A stretch of 64,000 nucleotides of DNA from NCBI GenBank assembly GCA_038025085.1, contig CM076144.1:13671501-13735500 (forward strand). Direction: 5' to 3'. This stretch comes from Tetragonia tetragonoides. Taxonomy: Eukaryota > Streptophyta > Magnoliopsida > Caryophyllales > Aizoaceae. Below are positions 34,084 to 46,761 of the stretch, in pieces (within the stretch, counting starts at the first letter, position 1; each line of letters opens with the position of its first letter). Under the pieces are notes generated by a model, which ran no database searches, was not told the origin of the DNA, and saw only the letters and a program-made list of their open reading frames with translations. Position numbers and translations under genes: made by a program.

Positions 34084-34246
34084 TGTGGATATGGAAGATT
34101 TTCCCCTAAAACGATGTACATGGTAAATTAATCTACCTTCCAATGACCATGACCATCTTCGCTCCATCTCCAACTGTGAGAATCTACTCTAACGATCAAG
34201 ATCGGCCATGTACATCGTTTTAGGGGAAAATCTTCTATATCCACAC
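34084..34246. mobile_element. Small foldback MITE or hairpin, about 40-bp arms
   Basis: TGTGGATATGGAAGATTTTC and the next 20 bases (34,084-34,124) recur as reverse complement at about 34,206-34,246 with essentially one mismatch, around an 80-bp loop. The borders TGTGGA and TCCACA suggest terminal inverted repeats, but no certain target duplication was found. Transcription would give a long hairpin RNA. Confidence 0.7.
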
Positions 34247-34740
34247 ATGGGTTTTTGAACAAATACAATATCTTTTGAGACAAAAAGACCCATATACCCT
34301 TGTCTTAATTTAGCACTCTCCCTTCCACTTTTCTCTCTTCCCCAAGCTCCCTCTCTCTCTATCTCCTCCAGTCCTCCCCCAAGCTCCCACTCAGTTGAAG
34401 CTAATGTGAATGCGTGTCATCACCCATTTATAATTCACCCCAACATCTTTTGCCCACTTGGCCATTTCATTGGTATGAATCATCGCCACCCCAACCATGT
34501 TGCATTATTGATCAGCGTTGAAAACGGTTGAGGTGATCCCCATTGATGAGATGAGAGAGAATATAATAAGAATTTGATGTCATGATGTGTGGTATAATCT
34601 ATGTATGTTCTGTACAATACTGTGTTAGCAGAATATATGATGTCCAAATGATGACTACCTAGCTTCTAATAGACACAATAATCTCTTAATGAATTTCTGG
34701 GCAAATTTCTTTGCCTGCTACAACCGCCCAAAAAAGTTCT
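34247..34740. other. Spacer
   Basis: CT-rich at about 34,310-34,390, otherwise ordinary AT-rich DNA. I see no gene. Confidence 0.5.
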
Positions 34741-35357
34741 AATTGGGGAATACAGTCGCCAAAGTCGGGCGACTGTATTTCCATGTTGTCGCCATAGTCA
34801 GGTGATTTAATTTCGATGTTGTCGCTTTAACTGGGCGATTGTATTTCCTGTCCAGATGAAGATTTAGCAGCTTTTTTTTTACTTCCATCCCTTTCACTTG
34901 CTTTTTTGGTCATCTTCCATAGAGCAACTAATCAACTGCATACGTTTGAGGATTTAAGCATGTGTAGTACCTTAATATGGTGGTTCAGCACTATGAATTC
35001 TCTTAAGTTTGCAGAAAACCTGACTTGAAAACCAAAGTGAACCTTTGGGTTTGCTTGCTGCTTTAGCTGAGATAATTGGATGCCCAATTATCAGCCTAGT
35101 TATTCTACACATTGATTTCTCTAAATAATTAAAATACAGAGACTAGCTAGTAACCTTTCCCCCTTCTTTGTACTTCTCTGTTGCCCCAACAAATACCACA
35201 TTCACTTTAATTGGGCAATATATTTGTGATGTTGTCGCCCAAACCAAGTGACTGTATTCACAAAGAGCCGCCTAGTTCTGACGACACCCTTCCTATTTGG
35301 CCACCTGATATTAGCGATAACATGGTATCATCGTCGATCAATCTGAGCGACTGTAGT
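34741..35357. repeat. Degenerate GTTGTCGCC-type minisatellite
   Basis: Three adjacent 34-bp-like units with GTTGTCGCC, GGGCGACTGTATTTC and related variants lie at about 34,754-34,854. Scattered degenerate units continue at about 35,205-35,357, up to the left end of the gypsy LTR. The gypsy element appears to have inserted in or beside this repeat. Confidence 0.65.
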
Positions 35358-38055
35358 TGTAATACCCCATTAATTATTCATTTTCAATAACTAGTTTTTA
35401 ATCTTTTAAACGAATTTGTGCATATTCCAGTTAGCATTTATTTATCTAAATAGTTTCGGATTTGGTTGGAATTCTTTTATTCGGTCATTGTTTTGGTAAA
35501 ATATTTATTGACTTTGGATTTTAGTATTTAAAGGAAAAGAAAAAGGGGATTTTCGGATTTTTATTCTAAATAAAATAAAAAACAGCTTTTTAGTGGTTTG
35601 ATGGGTTTTAAATTGTGTTTGGGCTAAAATCAAAAATTGGTTTCACTTTGTTTCACGTTTCTTTTCATCTCTTTCTTTGCTAGCCAGTTAAAAACAAAAA
35701 CAAAAGGGAAAAGGAAACCTTCTCCTTCTCAGTTCTCACGTAAAAAAAAAAACAACAACAGAGAGTTCTACTCTTCTTTTCTCTTTGCCTCTCATCAAAT
35801 CAATTCATCAAGTTCTTGTCTTTCTCAACTGTTTTGCAATCAAGGATTAACAATCTTCCTTTCTTCTTCAAAAAAAGTATTTATTTATCTTTTTCAGTTT
35901 TGGGTTCAATTCTACTAGTTTTGTTTTGAGGAAAAAAGCTTGAGAACCTTAGATTTTGTTTGAATTGTGAAATTCGTATTTGGGTTTGATTCTTGTATAG
36001 TTTAATGCATAAAAATCATGGGGGATTACTATTTTAGGGTTTTGATTGATTAAATTGGGCCTAGTTTTGTATTTTGGAAATATTAAAGCATGAAAAGAAT
36101 TGGTTTTTATGAAAAATCCGAATTTGATTTATTTTGGAAATAATTTAGTCATTCACAAACCTATTTCGTTGGTGAATTGTTGCTGTAATTTTAGTTTAGA
36201 TTTTCTGGAATTTTGTAAAACAAAGAAACAGAAAAACAGATTTTTCTTGTTCTGTTACTGCTGTCCTGTTACTGCTGGTGGCTGCTGTTGGGGCTGCTGG
36301 ACAGCCTGCTGGTGGCTGTCAACCAGCGGCCATCGGCAGTAGTGGTGACCTGTGGCGTCAGGTACAGTTTGTGGGTGTTTAAATTAGTTTTTCGGGGTGT
36401 AAATTGGTTATTTTGTTGAGCTGAAATTTTGGGAAGAAAAACTGTTTTGGGAATTCAGAAAAATAATTTCAGGATATTAGAGTTTGTAAAAACAGAAAGT
36501 AAACCTTGTTTTTATTAAGTTTTAGTGGTTAGAAAGCAAGTTATTGATTAGTTTTTATTTGTGGATGTTATAGAACCCGAGGTCGCCCAAAATGATAGTT
36601 AGGAGCTAACGCTAGTGTCTTGTGAGCGTGGACGAAGGTAATTCCGTGTCTACTATTCTTCTCAACCCCAATGAAAAGTTTATAATGTGCTAAGTGTGAA
36701 AAGCATGCTATTTGGTGAGGCAACTTGATATATGCAATGGGCATGGTTATGGTATTGAATAAATAAATTGCAAGCATGCTTATGATTAGTTGACGGGAAT
36801 TGTATGTATAATGATTTATGGGTTGGGGTTGAATGGTATTTGTTTTAGTAGCATGAATTGAATGAATATTTATAAGCTGTAAGATTATCCATGTGAGAAG
36901 AATGATATGAATGGTGAACACTTATTATTGTCTTTTGTATAAGCTATGGTGAAGTATGGATATATGAGTTTGATAATGATCATCGGTTGGAATCGTCTTG
37001 AGATGGCTTGTGCCATTGTTGGAAACTTGGTTATCATGTATTGAAATTAACTTGGTTGTTTATGTGATTATTTATTTGAGTATGGACACTTATCTTAAAA
37101 CTATGTCGAGGGCAAAAACTCTTTTAGGTAGGATCCCCTAAGGGTTATGAACACATGCAACTTATGAGAGCAGATTTATGGGGCAGGTCTCCCACAAACC
37201 CTCTTATGAGATTATTTTGATTACTCATGAACTTGGGGTAATCAATCTTCTCCTAGCCATGAACCACTATGGCAGACTACGGTCTTGAAAATCCCATAGG
37301 GCTAGGAGAGTGTGCACACTAGGGACTTGGTCATTTGATTTGATTTGATTTGATTTGTGATCAGCATTGTCCTGAATGTTGATATTGATGAACTTGCGAT
37401 CTCTTGCCGTTCTCTTCCCTCTAAACAAGCTGGCTAATTAAATAAATGAATATTGTTATGATTTTGCGCATGCTTGATTATGTGATTAATTGTGCATGAA
37501 ATGAATTTCAAATAAAAGAATTTCGAAAATAAGGTAAGGGTTTTCCAAATGAATTTACGGGTAGAGTTGGATTACCAGCTTTTGCTGATTTTCTTTCTTT
37601 GTGTTTTCCTCTACTTCTTACATTTTTGCAGGTGATGTGATTAGGATGGTGGTGAGTGACGACAAATTCCAAAAGCAGTTATCTTAGTTTATAAACATTT
37701 TTGTCTAGTTTGGATATTAGTTGGTTTAAGTCAATCAGTTGTAATGGTTATTTATTATTGTTAGTTGGGTTGGATTTATTTATGTTTTAGACCACTAGCA
37801 CTGATGTTTGAGGAGCTTTATTTTGAGGATTTACTATTGTTTAGCCTTGCACTCATCTGCATGAGTGAGTGTGGCGGTGACTCCCTGGATATTAGTCTTC
37901 CGCTGTTGGATTTTATATTTATTATCTTCTGTTTAAGCAGGTTTCAGATTGTCGATAACTTGGGATGCCTATTTACAAAGGAAACTCTGCCTTATTTTCG
38001 GCGAGAGTTTAGTCATTTTTGATTATTTATAATTTAGAAAACCCGGGGTGTTACA
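35358..38055 (+). repeat. 5' LTR of gypsy element 1
   Basis: About 2.7 kb beginning TGTAATACCCC and ending GGGGTGTTACA, a near-perfect inverted terminal pair typical of chromovirus LTRs. It is followed at once by a primer binding site. Confidence 0.85.
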
Positions 38056-38058
38056 AAT

Positions 38059-38071
38059 TGGTATCAAAGCC
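38059..38071 (+). other. Gypsy 1 primer binding site
   Basis: TGGTATCAAAGCC, three bases after the LTR. It matches the initiator tRNA-Met type site except for one G-to-A change. Confidence 0.85.
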
Positions 38072-38689
38072 TAGGTTTAGAAAATTAAACACTAATCTAT
38101 ATTGGTGTATAAACTAGGAAATGGAATTAAATAAATAAGAATAGGATGGGGATTTAAAAGAACTAAATAAAAGCCGGCGAGTGTGGGTAGTTTTATGCTA
38201 GTGGTGGATTTTTGAAGTACTCAGAGTTAGTGCTAGCAGTATTTGGAGACGATTCTGTGAATATAAGGAACAATGCTACTGTGTACAAGCTGAAAAGTGC
38301 ATGTGTTTTACATTTAATAATTATTTGAACTATATTCTTTCTAAGGCTATGATTAGCTGAATTCTTAATTAATTCTATGTGTTATGGTTACAAGTTGTGC
38401 AAGTTTTGGAATGTTATGCTTATGTGTGAGGGATGGTTATGACTAACTGAATACTATTATGATCTGATGTGCGATTATATGTATATGTGCTGTTGGATAC
38501 ATGAATCATGTTTCATGTGTGGAAAAAGAATTGTGAATGCCAATGATATGGAATGAAATTTGTGAGGATGTGCTGTCTGGATTATTTGTGGAACTGAAAG
38601 GCCATGTTTGGCATAGCTTGAGTTAAAATGAAATTCTAATCTTTAGATAATGGTCTTAATATTCCAATGTTTTTACCGTTAGACAGTGA

Positions 38690-41600
38690 ATGTTCCACTA
38701 TCGTACTCGATCTCGTGCTAGAAGAGAAATGGCCAACCCAGCCCTAGACATAAATGCTATCTTGCACCATCTTGCTCAATCCCAACAAGCTCTCGCAGCT
38801 GCTTTACAGAACCAGAACAATAATGTGAATGAGGAGACCCCAACCTCAATTTCAAAGAAGATTAGATCCCATAACCCACCTACTTTTGATGGACAAGAGG
38901 ACCCGACTTTATTGGAAAACTGGATTCGTGACTTGGAGAAGATATTTACGGTTACAGATTGTCCAGAGAACCAGAAAGTAAATATTGTTGTCTACTATTT
39001 AAAAACAAATGCTGATGACTGGTGGTCGAACAACAGTGCTATTTTGATGGCATAGGAAAATTTCAATTGGAATATGTTTAAAGGGAACCTCCGAGATAAG
39101 TTTTACCCAGATTACTTGAAAGATGAGAAGTACGCTGAATTTTTGCGTCTGTCACAGGGAAAGTATACTGTGGAGGAGTATGCGATAAAATTTCAAGACT
39201 TGGCTCGTTTTGCTTCGGACTTGGTGCCTGATGAGAGGGCAAGGGCCAAGAAATTCTGTAACGGTTTGAACTTCAACATTAGGACGTCTTTTGGAGGAGC
39301 CACTTTTGAGACTTTCCACGAGGTGTATAACCGGGCATGCACTCTTGCTGGAATTCTGAAGGAAGAAGAGGAAGCGCTTTGGAGAAAGAGGAAGTTCGAC
39401 AATGATCAGGGTTACTATGACAGGAGGCGATTTCAGGGGAATAATGGAAACCAAGGTTAGGGATATCGAGGTAACAGTGGACGGGGTAATCGCAACAATA
39501 ACCAGCAGCGCAACCAAGGGTATAATTAGAGACCAAGGGTGTACCTCTGTAAGCGTTGTGGGAAGGATCACCCGGAAATGGATTGTCAGGGTAACGCTGT
39601 CACATGCTTTGACTGCAAAGAAAAGGGGCATCGATCATTTGAGTGTCCTAAGAAACAAGGAGGGGTAAACCAATTCCAGAATTACAGGAATGACAATAAT
39701 GTGCAGGGGCAACGCAACTACCAGGGTCAGCGCAACTACCAGGCTCCAACTGGGGGCAACAATCAGAGGAACCACCAGAACATGGGCCGACACGGTCAGA
39801 ACATGAACAGGGGTCAGAGCAACAGCAATAAGGGTCAGAATGCCAGAAATGGAAGCAATGGTCGAATCATGGTCATGAATCAAGCATAGGCCGATGAGGC
39901 CAATGTCATGACGGGTACATTTCTCATCCACTCTTCACCTGCCTATGTTTTATTCGATTCGGGTGCATCACATTCATTTATATCTGAGTCTTTTGTTAGT
40001 AAAATTGGCATAAAATCCACAAAACCTATCACAACCCGAATTACCATTCCCTCTGGAGTGGTTGTACCTTGCACCAAAATACACCCTAATATTCCCGTCA
40101 ATATAGCTGGGACGGAGCTACCTGCAGATTTAATTCAATTTAAGCTTCCAGACTTTGATGCTATTTTGGGTATGGACTGGCTTAGTAAGTACCGAGCTCG
40201 AATAGATTGTCACGACCAAAAGATTTCACTTTGAGGATCGAAAGGAAATAGAATATCTTACCAGGGGATAGTGACTAAGCGGGGACTCAATATTGTGTCT
40301 ACAATGATAGCTAGGACGTACCTTCGAAAAGGGTACCCAGTTGACCTTTGCTTTGTGCATGATGTAGGCACATCCGAGAGAGAGAGTTAGAGAAGATCCC
40401 TATAGTCAGGGAGTTTCCAGATGTGTTTCCCGATGAGATTCCCGGCATACCACCAGAACATAAGGTTACATTCCAGATTGATTTGATCCTAGGAACTGCT
40501 CCGATATCGAAAGCTCCATACTGTATGGCACCAGCAGAGATGAAAGAGCTCAAAACTCAATTGCAAGAGTTGTTAGATAAGGGATACATTCGACTTAGTG
40601 TTTCTCCATGGGGTGCACCAGTGCTTTTTGTGAAGAAAAGGACGGCAGTTTGCGTTTATGCATCGACTACAGAGAATTGAATAAGGCCACGATCAAGAAT
40701 AGGTATCCCTTACCTAGGATAGTGGACTTGTTCGATCAATTGAAGGGTGCTGGAGTGTTCTCGAAGATTGACTTGCGATCGGGCTATCATCAACTGCAGG
40801 TGACGAGAAAGACATTCCAAAGACAGCGTTTAGGACTCGTTATGGAGACTACGAGTTCACAGTCATGCCGTTCGGATTGACCAACGCACCTGCAGCATTC
40901 ATGGATCTCATGAATAGGACTTTTAAGCAATACTTGGATAACTTCGTAGTTGTTTTCATTGATGACATTTTGATTTACTCGAGGAACGAGGAAGAGCATA
41001 AAGAGCACTTGAGGATAGCTTTGAATGTATTAAGGGAAAAGAAGCTTTATGGTAAATTCTCTAAGTGTGAGTTTTGGCTAGATAAGGTTGCATTTTTGGG
41101 GCACATTATTTCTAAGGAGGGAGTAGCTGTCGATCCCTCGAAGATTCGGGCGATCATGGATTGGCCGCAACCCACAAACGTAACAGAAGTGAGAAGTTTC
41201 CTTGGTTTAGCTGGCTATTATAGGAGGTTTGTCAAAGATTTCTCCAAGATAGCCCAGCCGATTACAAACTTGATGAAGAAAACAACGAAATATGTGTGGA
41301 CTGACAAGTGTGAAGAGGCATTCAAGGAATTCAAGAAAAGGTTGACTACTGCACCAGTACTAACACTACCGTCAGGTACAGAAGGGTTTGAGGTCTATAG
41401 CGATGCTTCAAAGAATGGGTTAGGTTGTGTGCTTATGCAAAATGGGCGAGTTGTAGCTTACGCGTCCCGACAATTGAAAATCCACGAGAAGAATTATCCG
41501 ACTCATGATATGGAATTGGCTGCTATTGTCTTTGCTTTAAAGATATGGCGACACTATATATATGGAGTTAGCTGTAAAATTTGTACTGACCATAAAAGTT

Positions 41601-41722
41601 TGAAATATATATTTACTCAGAAGGAGTTGAATATGCGTCAGAGAAGGTGGTTAGAGTTGATTAAAGACTATGATCTGGAGATTCAATACCACGAGGGTAA
41701 CTTGATTGTCTTTTGTGGCTAA
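38690..41722 (+). pseudogene. Gypsy 1 gag-pol remnant
   Basis: Gag (about 38,690-39,890) has the DDWW capsid region and a zinc knuckle CFDCKEKGHRSFEC. Protease has VLFDSGASHSFI at about 39,947. Reverse transcriptase runs from about 40,420 with [13 protein letters not shown] and FIDDILIYS. RNase H has [15 protein letters not shown] and [12 protein letters not shown]. In-frame stops occur at about 39,053, 39,458, 39,527, 39,887 and 40,232. Most read as CAG/CAA to TAG/TAA or CGA to TGA. Frame changes lie near 40,385 (a GA run), 40,635 (an A run) and 40,800. The frame ends at 41,722 shortly after YHEG, without the usual integrase. Confidence 0.88.
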
Positions 41723-42121
41723 GAACTTTGTGATATAATCGGCCCTATTGATGATATTAGCCAATGCATGTATTTTGGGTATGTCGGCTATGTGATTGTA
41801 AAGCTACAAAGGCGTAAGTAGCTCTTATTATGTTGTAAGAATGTGTAAGACTCAAACATGTAAGTTACGTTGCTATGTATTTAGTTTAGTTTAGCTTAGA
41901 ATTTCTGTTTTGTGCTTAGCCTATATGCGCATGACTAGATGAACATAGAGAAATTGACATTAGAACTATGCATGACTCATATGAGTAGGTAAGACTATAT
42001 GAATAACTTACAATTATATAAGCAATTAGACTTAGATGCCTCCTAAAAATAGAGTACAACTTATATATATACACGCATCTACTTAAACTAATATGCTAAA
42101 ATTTTCATAAATATAGCAAGA

Positions 42122-45100
42122 ATGACGCAAGAACAAGAGGTAACCATGACCGGAGCAACTTCGAACCCCACCAATGAGGAAACACCTAGAGGAGAGCGTT
42201 TGGAGACCTTAGAAACCTTATGTCGATATTTTGGTGCCACAATTAAGAGTCAATTGGAGGATGGTGAGAAAAAGAAAGAAAAAGTAGGGAGTGGAGTTAA
42301 GGAACCGCAGGCCATACTCTTAAAAAATTTAGCTAATCACCACCCACCAACATATGAGGGAGGAGTGGAACCTTTGTTGCTAGAAGACTGGATTAGAGAT
42401 ATGGAGAAGCTGTTTGAAGCAATAGGGTGTCCTAAGGATCATATGATCAGTTGTGGTCAGTATTATCTTAGGAAAGAAGCCGACGATTGGTGGCAAGTGA
42501 TTAAGGAGACTTATCTTAGTGAGGAAGAATTTGGGTGGGAAAAGTTTAAGGAGAAATTCAGAGAGAGATTTTACCCTAGGTCCCTAAGGAGGAGAAAGCA
42601 ACAAGAGTTTGAGAACTTGAGGCAAGGAAGGATGAGTGTCACTGAATATGCTGCAAAATTCAATGAATTGTCCCGCTTTGCAGAAAACATGGTGAAAGAT
42701 GAGCAAGAACGAATGGAGAGGTTTGAGGATGGCCTTGTTTGGCGCATCCAAGAACTAGTTGCAGGCTCATCAAAGACATTCTAGGAAGCGTATGACAAAG
42801 CTATCAACATGGAGAGAATTCAGGAGAGGCGTGAGGCCTTGTTTGAGAGAAACAAAAATTTGAGGGAGAAAGGCGTAAGTTCGGAAGGAGAAAGTTGGAG
42901 AAGGAAAAGATCAAGGAGTCCGCATAAGAAGTTTGGGAGTTTTCATTTTGGAGGAAGTTTTAGAAGGAACGGGAATGGCGGAAGTGCTAGAACTTGTGTT
43001 CGTTGTGGAAGGACCCATCCCGGTAAGCCATGTGTGGTGAAACCTGTCTGCTTCATTTGTGGAAAACCAGGCCACAAAGCAAATGAGTGTTATCTCAGGA
43101 AGTCGACAAGGAATGAAGGAAGCTATGATAGGAGGAACCACCAAAATGGCAACCGCAACTGGAACAATGATCAAGGAAATGGAAATTAGTTGGCAGGAGT
43201 GAGAGACTAGAGGAACACCACCACTACCCATAGAACCATGATCCAACAACCAGGGAATTTGGCTAGTACCAGCCAAACTACGGGAAACAACAAAGGTCGG
43301 ATCCATGTAATGAACCACCAAGAAGCCGATACCAACCCCAATGTTGTCACTAGTACATTTCTCATATACTCACACCCTGCTGTAGTATTATTTGACTCTG
43401 GTGCATCTAGATCATTCTTAGCTACAATATTTTGCTAGAAAAATAAATTAATCCCAAATACATCACATAAGATTACACCACAACACCTAGAGGAATATCA
43501 GTAACCTGTGACCGGTTATTCTGAAACTGTCCCATATACATAACCAACAAAAATTTACCTGGGGATCTCATACAGTTTGATTTGAAAGATTTTGATGCCA
43601 TATTGGGAATGGACTGGCTTAGTAGATACCATGCTAGAATTGACTGTCTTTCATAAGAGGTCATCTTAGAAACTGCTTCGGGGGAAAGAGTCACATATAA
43701 AGGGGTAGACACCAGACCACAAACCGGGGATTTATCTCAAGTAGGTGTTACACAAGTTAGAAAAGAATTTCGAGCTTATCTTAGTGCCTTAACCGAGTCA
43801 ACGCCAAAAGAAAATGACTTAGTCAAAATACCTGTCGTTTCAAATTTTCCTGAAGTCTTTCCCGAAGAAATACCCGGAATGCCCCTGAAAAGAATCATAG
43901 AGTTTACCATTGATTTAATTCCCGGAACGGCCCCGATTTCGAAAGCACCATATAGAATGGCCCCCGCTGAAATGAAAGAATTGAAAAATCAGTTAGAGGA
44001 ATTATTAGAGAAGGGATATATAAGACCGAGTTTTTCACCATGGGGAGCCCCAGTGCTGTTTGTGAAAAAGAAGGACGGAAGTTTAAGGTTATGAATAGAT
44101 TATCGAGAGTTAAATAAGGTCACCATCAAAAATAAATATTCTTTACCCAAAATTGACGACCTATTTGACCAACTCAAAGGCGCGGGAGTATTTTCGAAAA
44201 TAGATTTAAGGTCGGGATATCACCAGTTGAGAATTAAGGAGGAAGATATACCAAAAACAGCCTTTTGGACTAGATATGGTCATTGTGAATTTACAGTAAT
44301 GCCCTTTGGTTTGACCAATGCACCTGTAGCTTTCATGGACCTTATGCACAGAACTTTTCATTCATACTTAGACAAATTTGTCATAGTCTTCATTGATGAC
44401 ATTCTTATTTATTCTAAGTCTAGGGAAGAACATGCAAATCACCTGAGGATAGTCTTAGAAATCTTGAGAGCAAATCAACTGTACGCAAAATTGTCGAAGT
44501 GTGAATTCTGGATTGAGGAAGTAGCCTTTTTAGGACACATGATTTCTAGAGAGGGTATATCAGTAGATCCAGAAAAGATTAAGGCAGTAAAAGAATTGTC
44601 CAACCCTACCAATATTACCGAGATTCGAAGCTTTCTGGGATTGGCTGGGTATTATAGGCGATTTGTGAAGAATTTTTCCAGAATAGCCCAACCTATGACC
44701 AAACTTTTGAGAAAAACCGCAAAATTTCATTGGAGTCCTGAATGTGAGATGGCCTTTCAAGAACTGAAAACCAAGTTAACTACTGCACCTGTTTTAACCT
44801 TACCAAACGAAGAGGAAGATTATGAAGTGTTTAGTGATGCCTCTAAAAATGGGTTAGGATGCGTTCTCATGCAGAACCGTAAGGTAATAGCCTATGCGTC
44901 CCGACAATTAAAACCACATGAGGTTAATTACCCTACCCATGACTTGGAGTTAGCTGTCGTGGTCTTTGCTTTGAAAATTTGGAGACATTACCTTTACGGA
45001 GCTAAGTGTTTCTTATACACTGATCACAAGAGCTTGAAGTACATTTTTACCCAGAGAGAGTTGAACTTAAGACAAAGGAGATAGTTAGAATTGTTGAAGG

Positions 45101-46716
45101 ATTATGACCTGGAGATTAGATACCATGAAGGGAAAGCCAATGTTGTGGTTGATGCGCTTAGTAGAAAAACTAATCATTCTACGCCTCGTCCTTTAGCAAA
45201 AGAAATCCAACAGATGAACCTCGAGTTAGTCAAACCAGGTGAACCTAGGGAGATCATCCATATGCGTAGTCTCAAACCCACATTGTTTGATGAAATTCGA
45301 GAATTTCAGAAAAATGATCCCGAGATTTTGAAAATCAAGGAGTTGATAAAAGAAGGGAGAGAAAAAGAGTTTGAGGAATGTGAAGATGGTAGCTTGAAAT
45401 TCAAATGGAGGTTATGTGTCCCACAAAGTAAGGAATTACGAGAGAGAATTTTGAGTGAAGCTCACAAAACCCCTTACTCAATACACCTAGGGAATACCAA
45501 ACTGTATAGAAATATACGACCCTATTTGTGGTGGAGAGGTATGAAGAAAGATGTAGCCAACTTTGTAGCCAAATGCCTTACCTGCCAAAAAGTGAAGAGT
45601 GAACACCAGAAAAGCGGAGGGTTACTGCAACCTTTAGAGATACCAGGGTGGAAATGGGATTCTGTATCAATGGATTTTGTCACTGGATTGCCTACTACGG
45701 TGAGAGAAATGAATACCATTTGGGTGATAGTGGATAGATTGACGAAAGTAGCTAGGTTTATAGCTATGAAAGACACTTGGAGTTTAAATCAATTAGCAGA
45801 TGCTTATGTAAGGGAAATTGTCAGATTACACGGAGTACCCAGGAATATCATTTCAGATAGAGACACTCGTTTCTTATCTCATTTTTGGGAAAAACTTCAA
45901 GCCGCATTCGGAATAAGACTTAAGATTAGTACGGCTTTTCACCCCAACTACTGACGGCCAGACTGAAAGAACCATTCAGACATTAGAAGATATGCTGAGG
46001 TATTGTGCTTTAGAGTTTCAAGGGAATTGGGAGAAACAACTGCCTTTGGTAGAATTTTCATACAACAACAATTACCACGCCACTATTGATCGAGCCCCTT
46101 ATGAAGCTCTTTATGGGAGGAAATGTCGGAGTCCCTTGTGTTGGGTCGAAACCAACGAGACTTTAGTGTTAGGACCCGACCTGGTGTATGATACAATGGA
46201 ACAAGTCAGGATTATCCAAGACAAGCTGAAGGCAGCCCAAGACCGACAGAAAAGCTACGCTGATAAGAGGAGAAGACCTTTGGAATTTCAAGTCGGGGAT
46301 GAAATCATGATTAAAGTATCACCAATGAAAGGAGTAAAAAGATTTGGGAAAAAAGGAAAGTTGAGCCCTAGATACGTAGGACCCTACCGAATAATTGAAC
46401 GAGTCGGTGAGGTAGCCTACAAAATTGAATTACCCCCGGAATATGAGAACATGCACAATGTCTTTCATGTATCCCAACTCCGAAAACATTTATCCGCGAA
46501 AGCTAGACTCCACTACCCGAGCCATTAGAGATGACTGAAAGTCTGTCATATGATGAAATACCGGTGGCCATTTTAGATCACAAAGAAAGAAAACTGAGGA
46601 ACAAGATTACCCCACTGGTCAAAGAACTCTGGAGAAGCCAGACATTAGAAGAAGCAACTTGGGAGTCGGAAGCAGATATGCAAGCAAAATACCTGTACCT
46701 CTGTTCTGAAGGTTAG
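42122..46716 (+). pseudogene. Gypsy 2 gag-pol remnant
   Basis: Gag (42,122-43,189) has ADDWW and two zinc-binding segments, the second CFICGKPGHKANEC. Protease has VLFDSGASRSFL at about 43,390, followed by a heavily damaged stretch to 43,870. Reverse transcriptase has FIDDILIYS at about 44,390, and RNase H has [12 protein letters not shown]. Integrase has an HHCC region with CLTCQKVKSEH, then MDFVTG and SDRDTRF. The C-terminal segment ILDHKERKLRNK with LWRSQTLEEATWE resembles the chromodomain tail of chromoviruses. Stops include 42,782 and 44,092, and 45,082 where relatives have Trp. Frameshifts lie near 45,945 and 46,520. Confidence 0.88.
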
Positions 46717-46747
46717 CCTATTTAAAGTTTCGGGACGAAACTTATTT

Positions 46748-46761
46748 TAAGGGGGGTAGAC
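46748..46761 (+). other. Gypsy 2 polypurine tract
   Basis: AAGGGGGGTAGAC directly before the LTR start TGTAATAACCCG. Confidence 0.8.

Larger units (their letters stand above)
35358..41698 (+). mobile_element. Ty3/gypsy element 1 (chromovirus type), 3' part missing
   Basis: Comprises a complete 5' LTR, a primer binding site, gag, protease, reverse transcriptase and RNase H. It stops abruptly in the RNase H/integrase linker at about 41,698. No integrase or 3' LTR of this element is present, and a different gypsy element follows. Multiple frameshifts and stops make it a fossil. Confidence 0.88.

Noticed and set aside
39152..39931. Minus-strand frames of 85-159 residues
   Set aside because: Shadows of the gypsy gag coding region.
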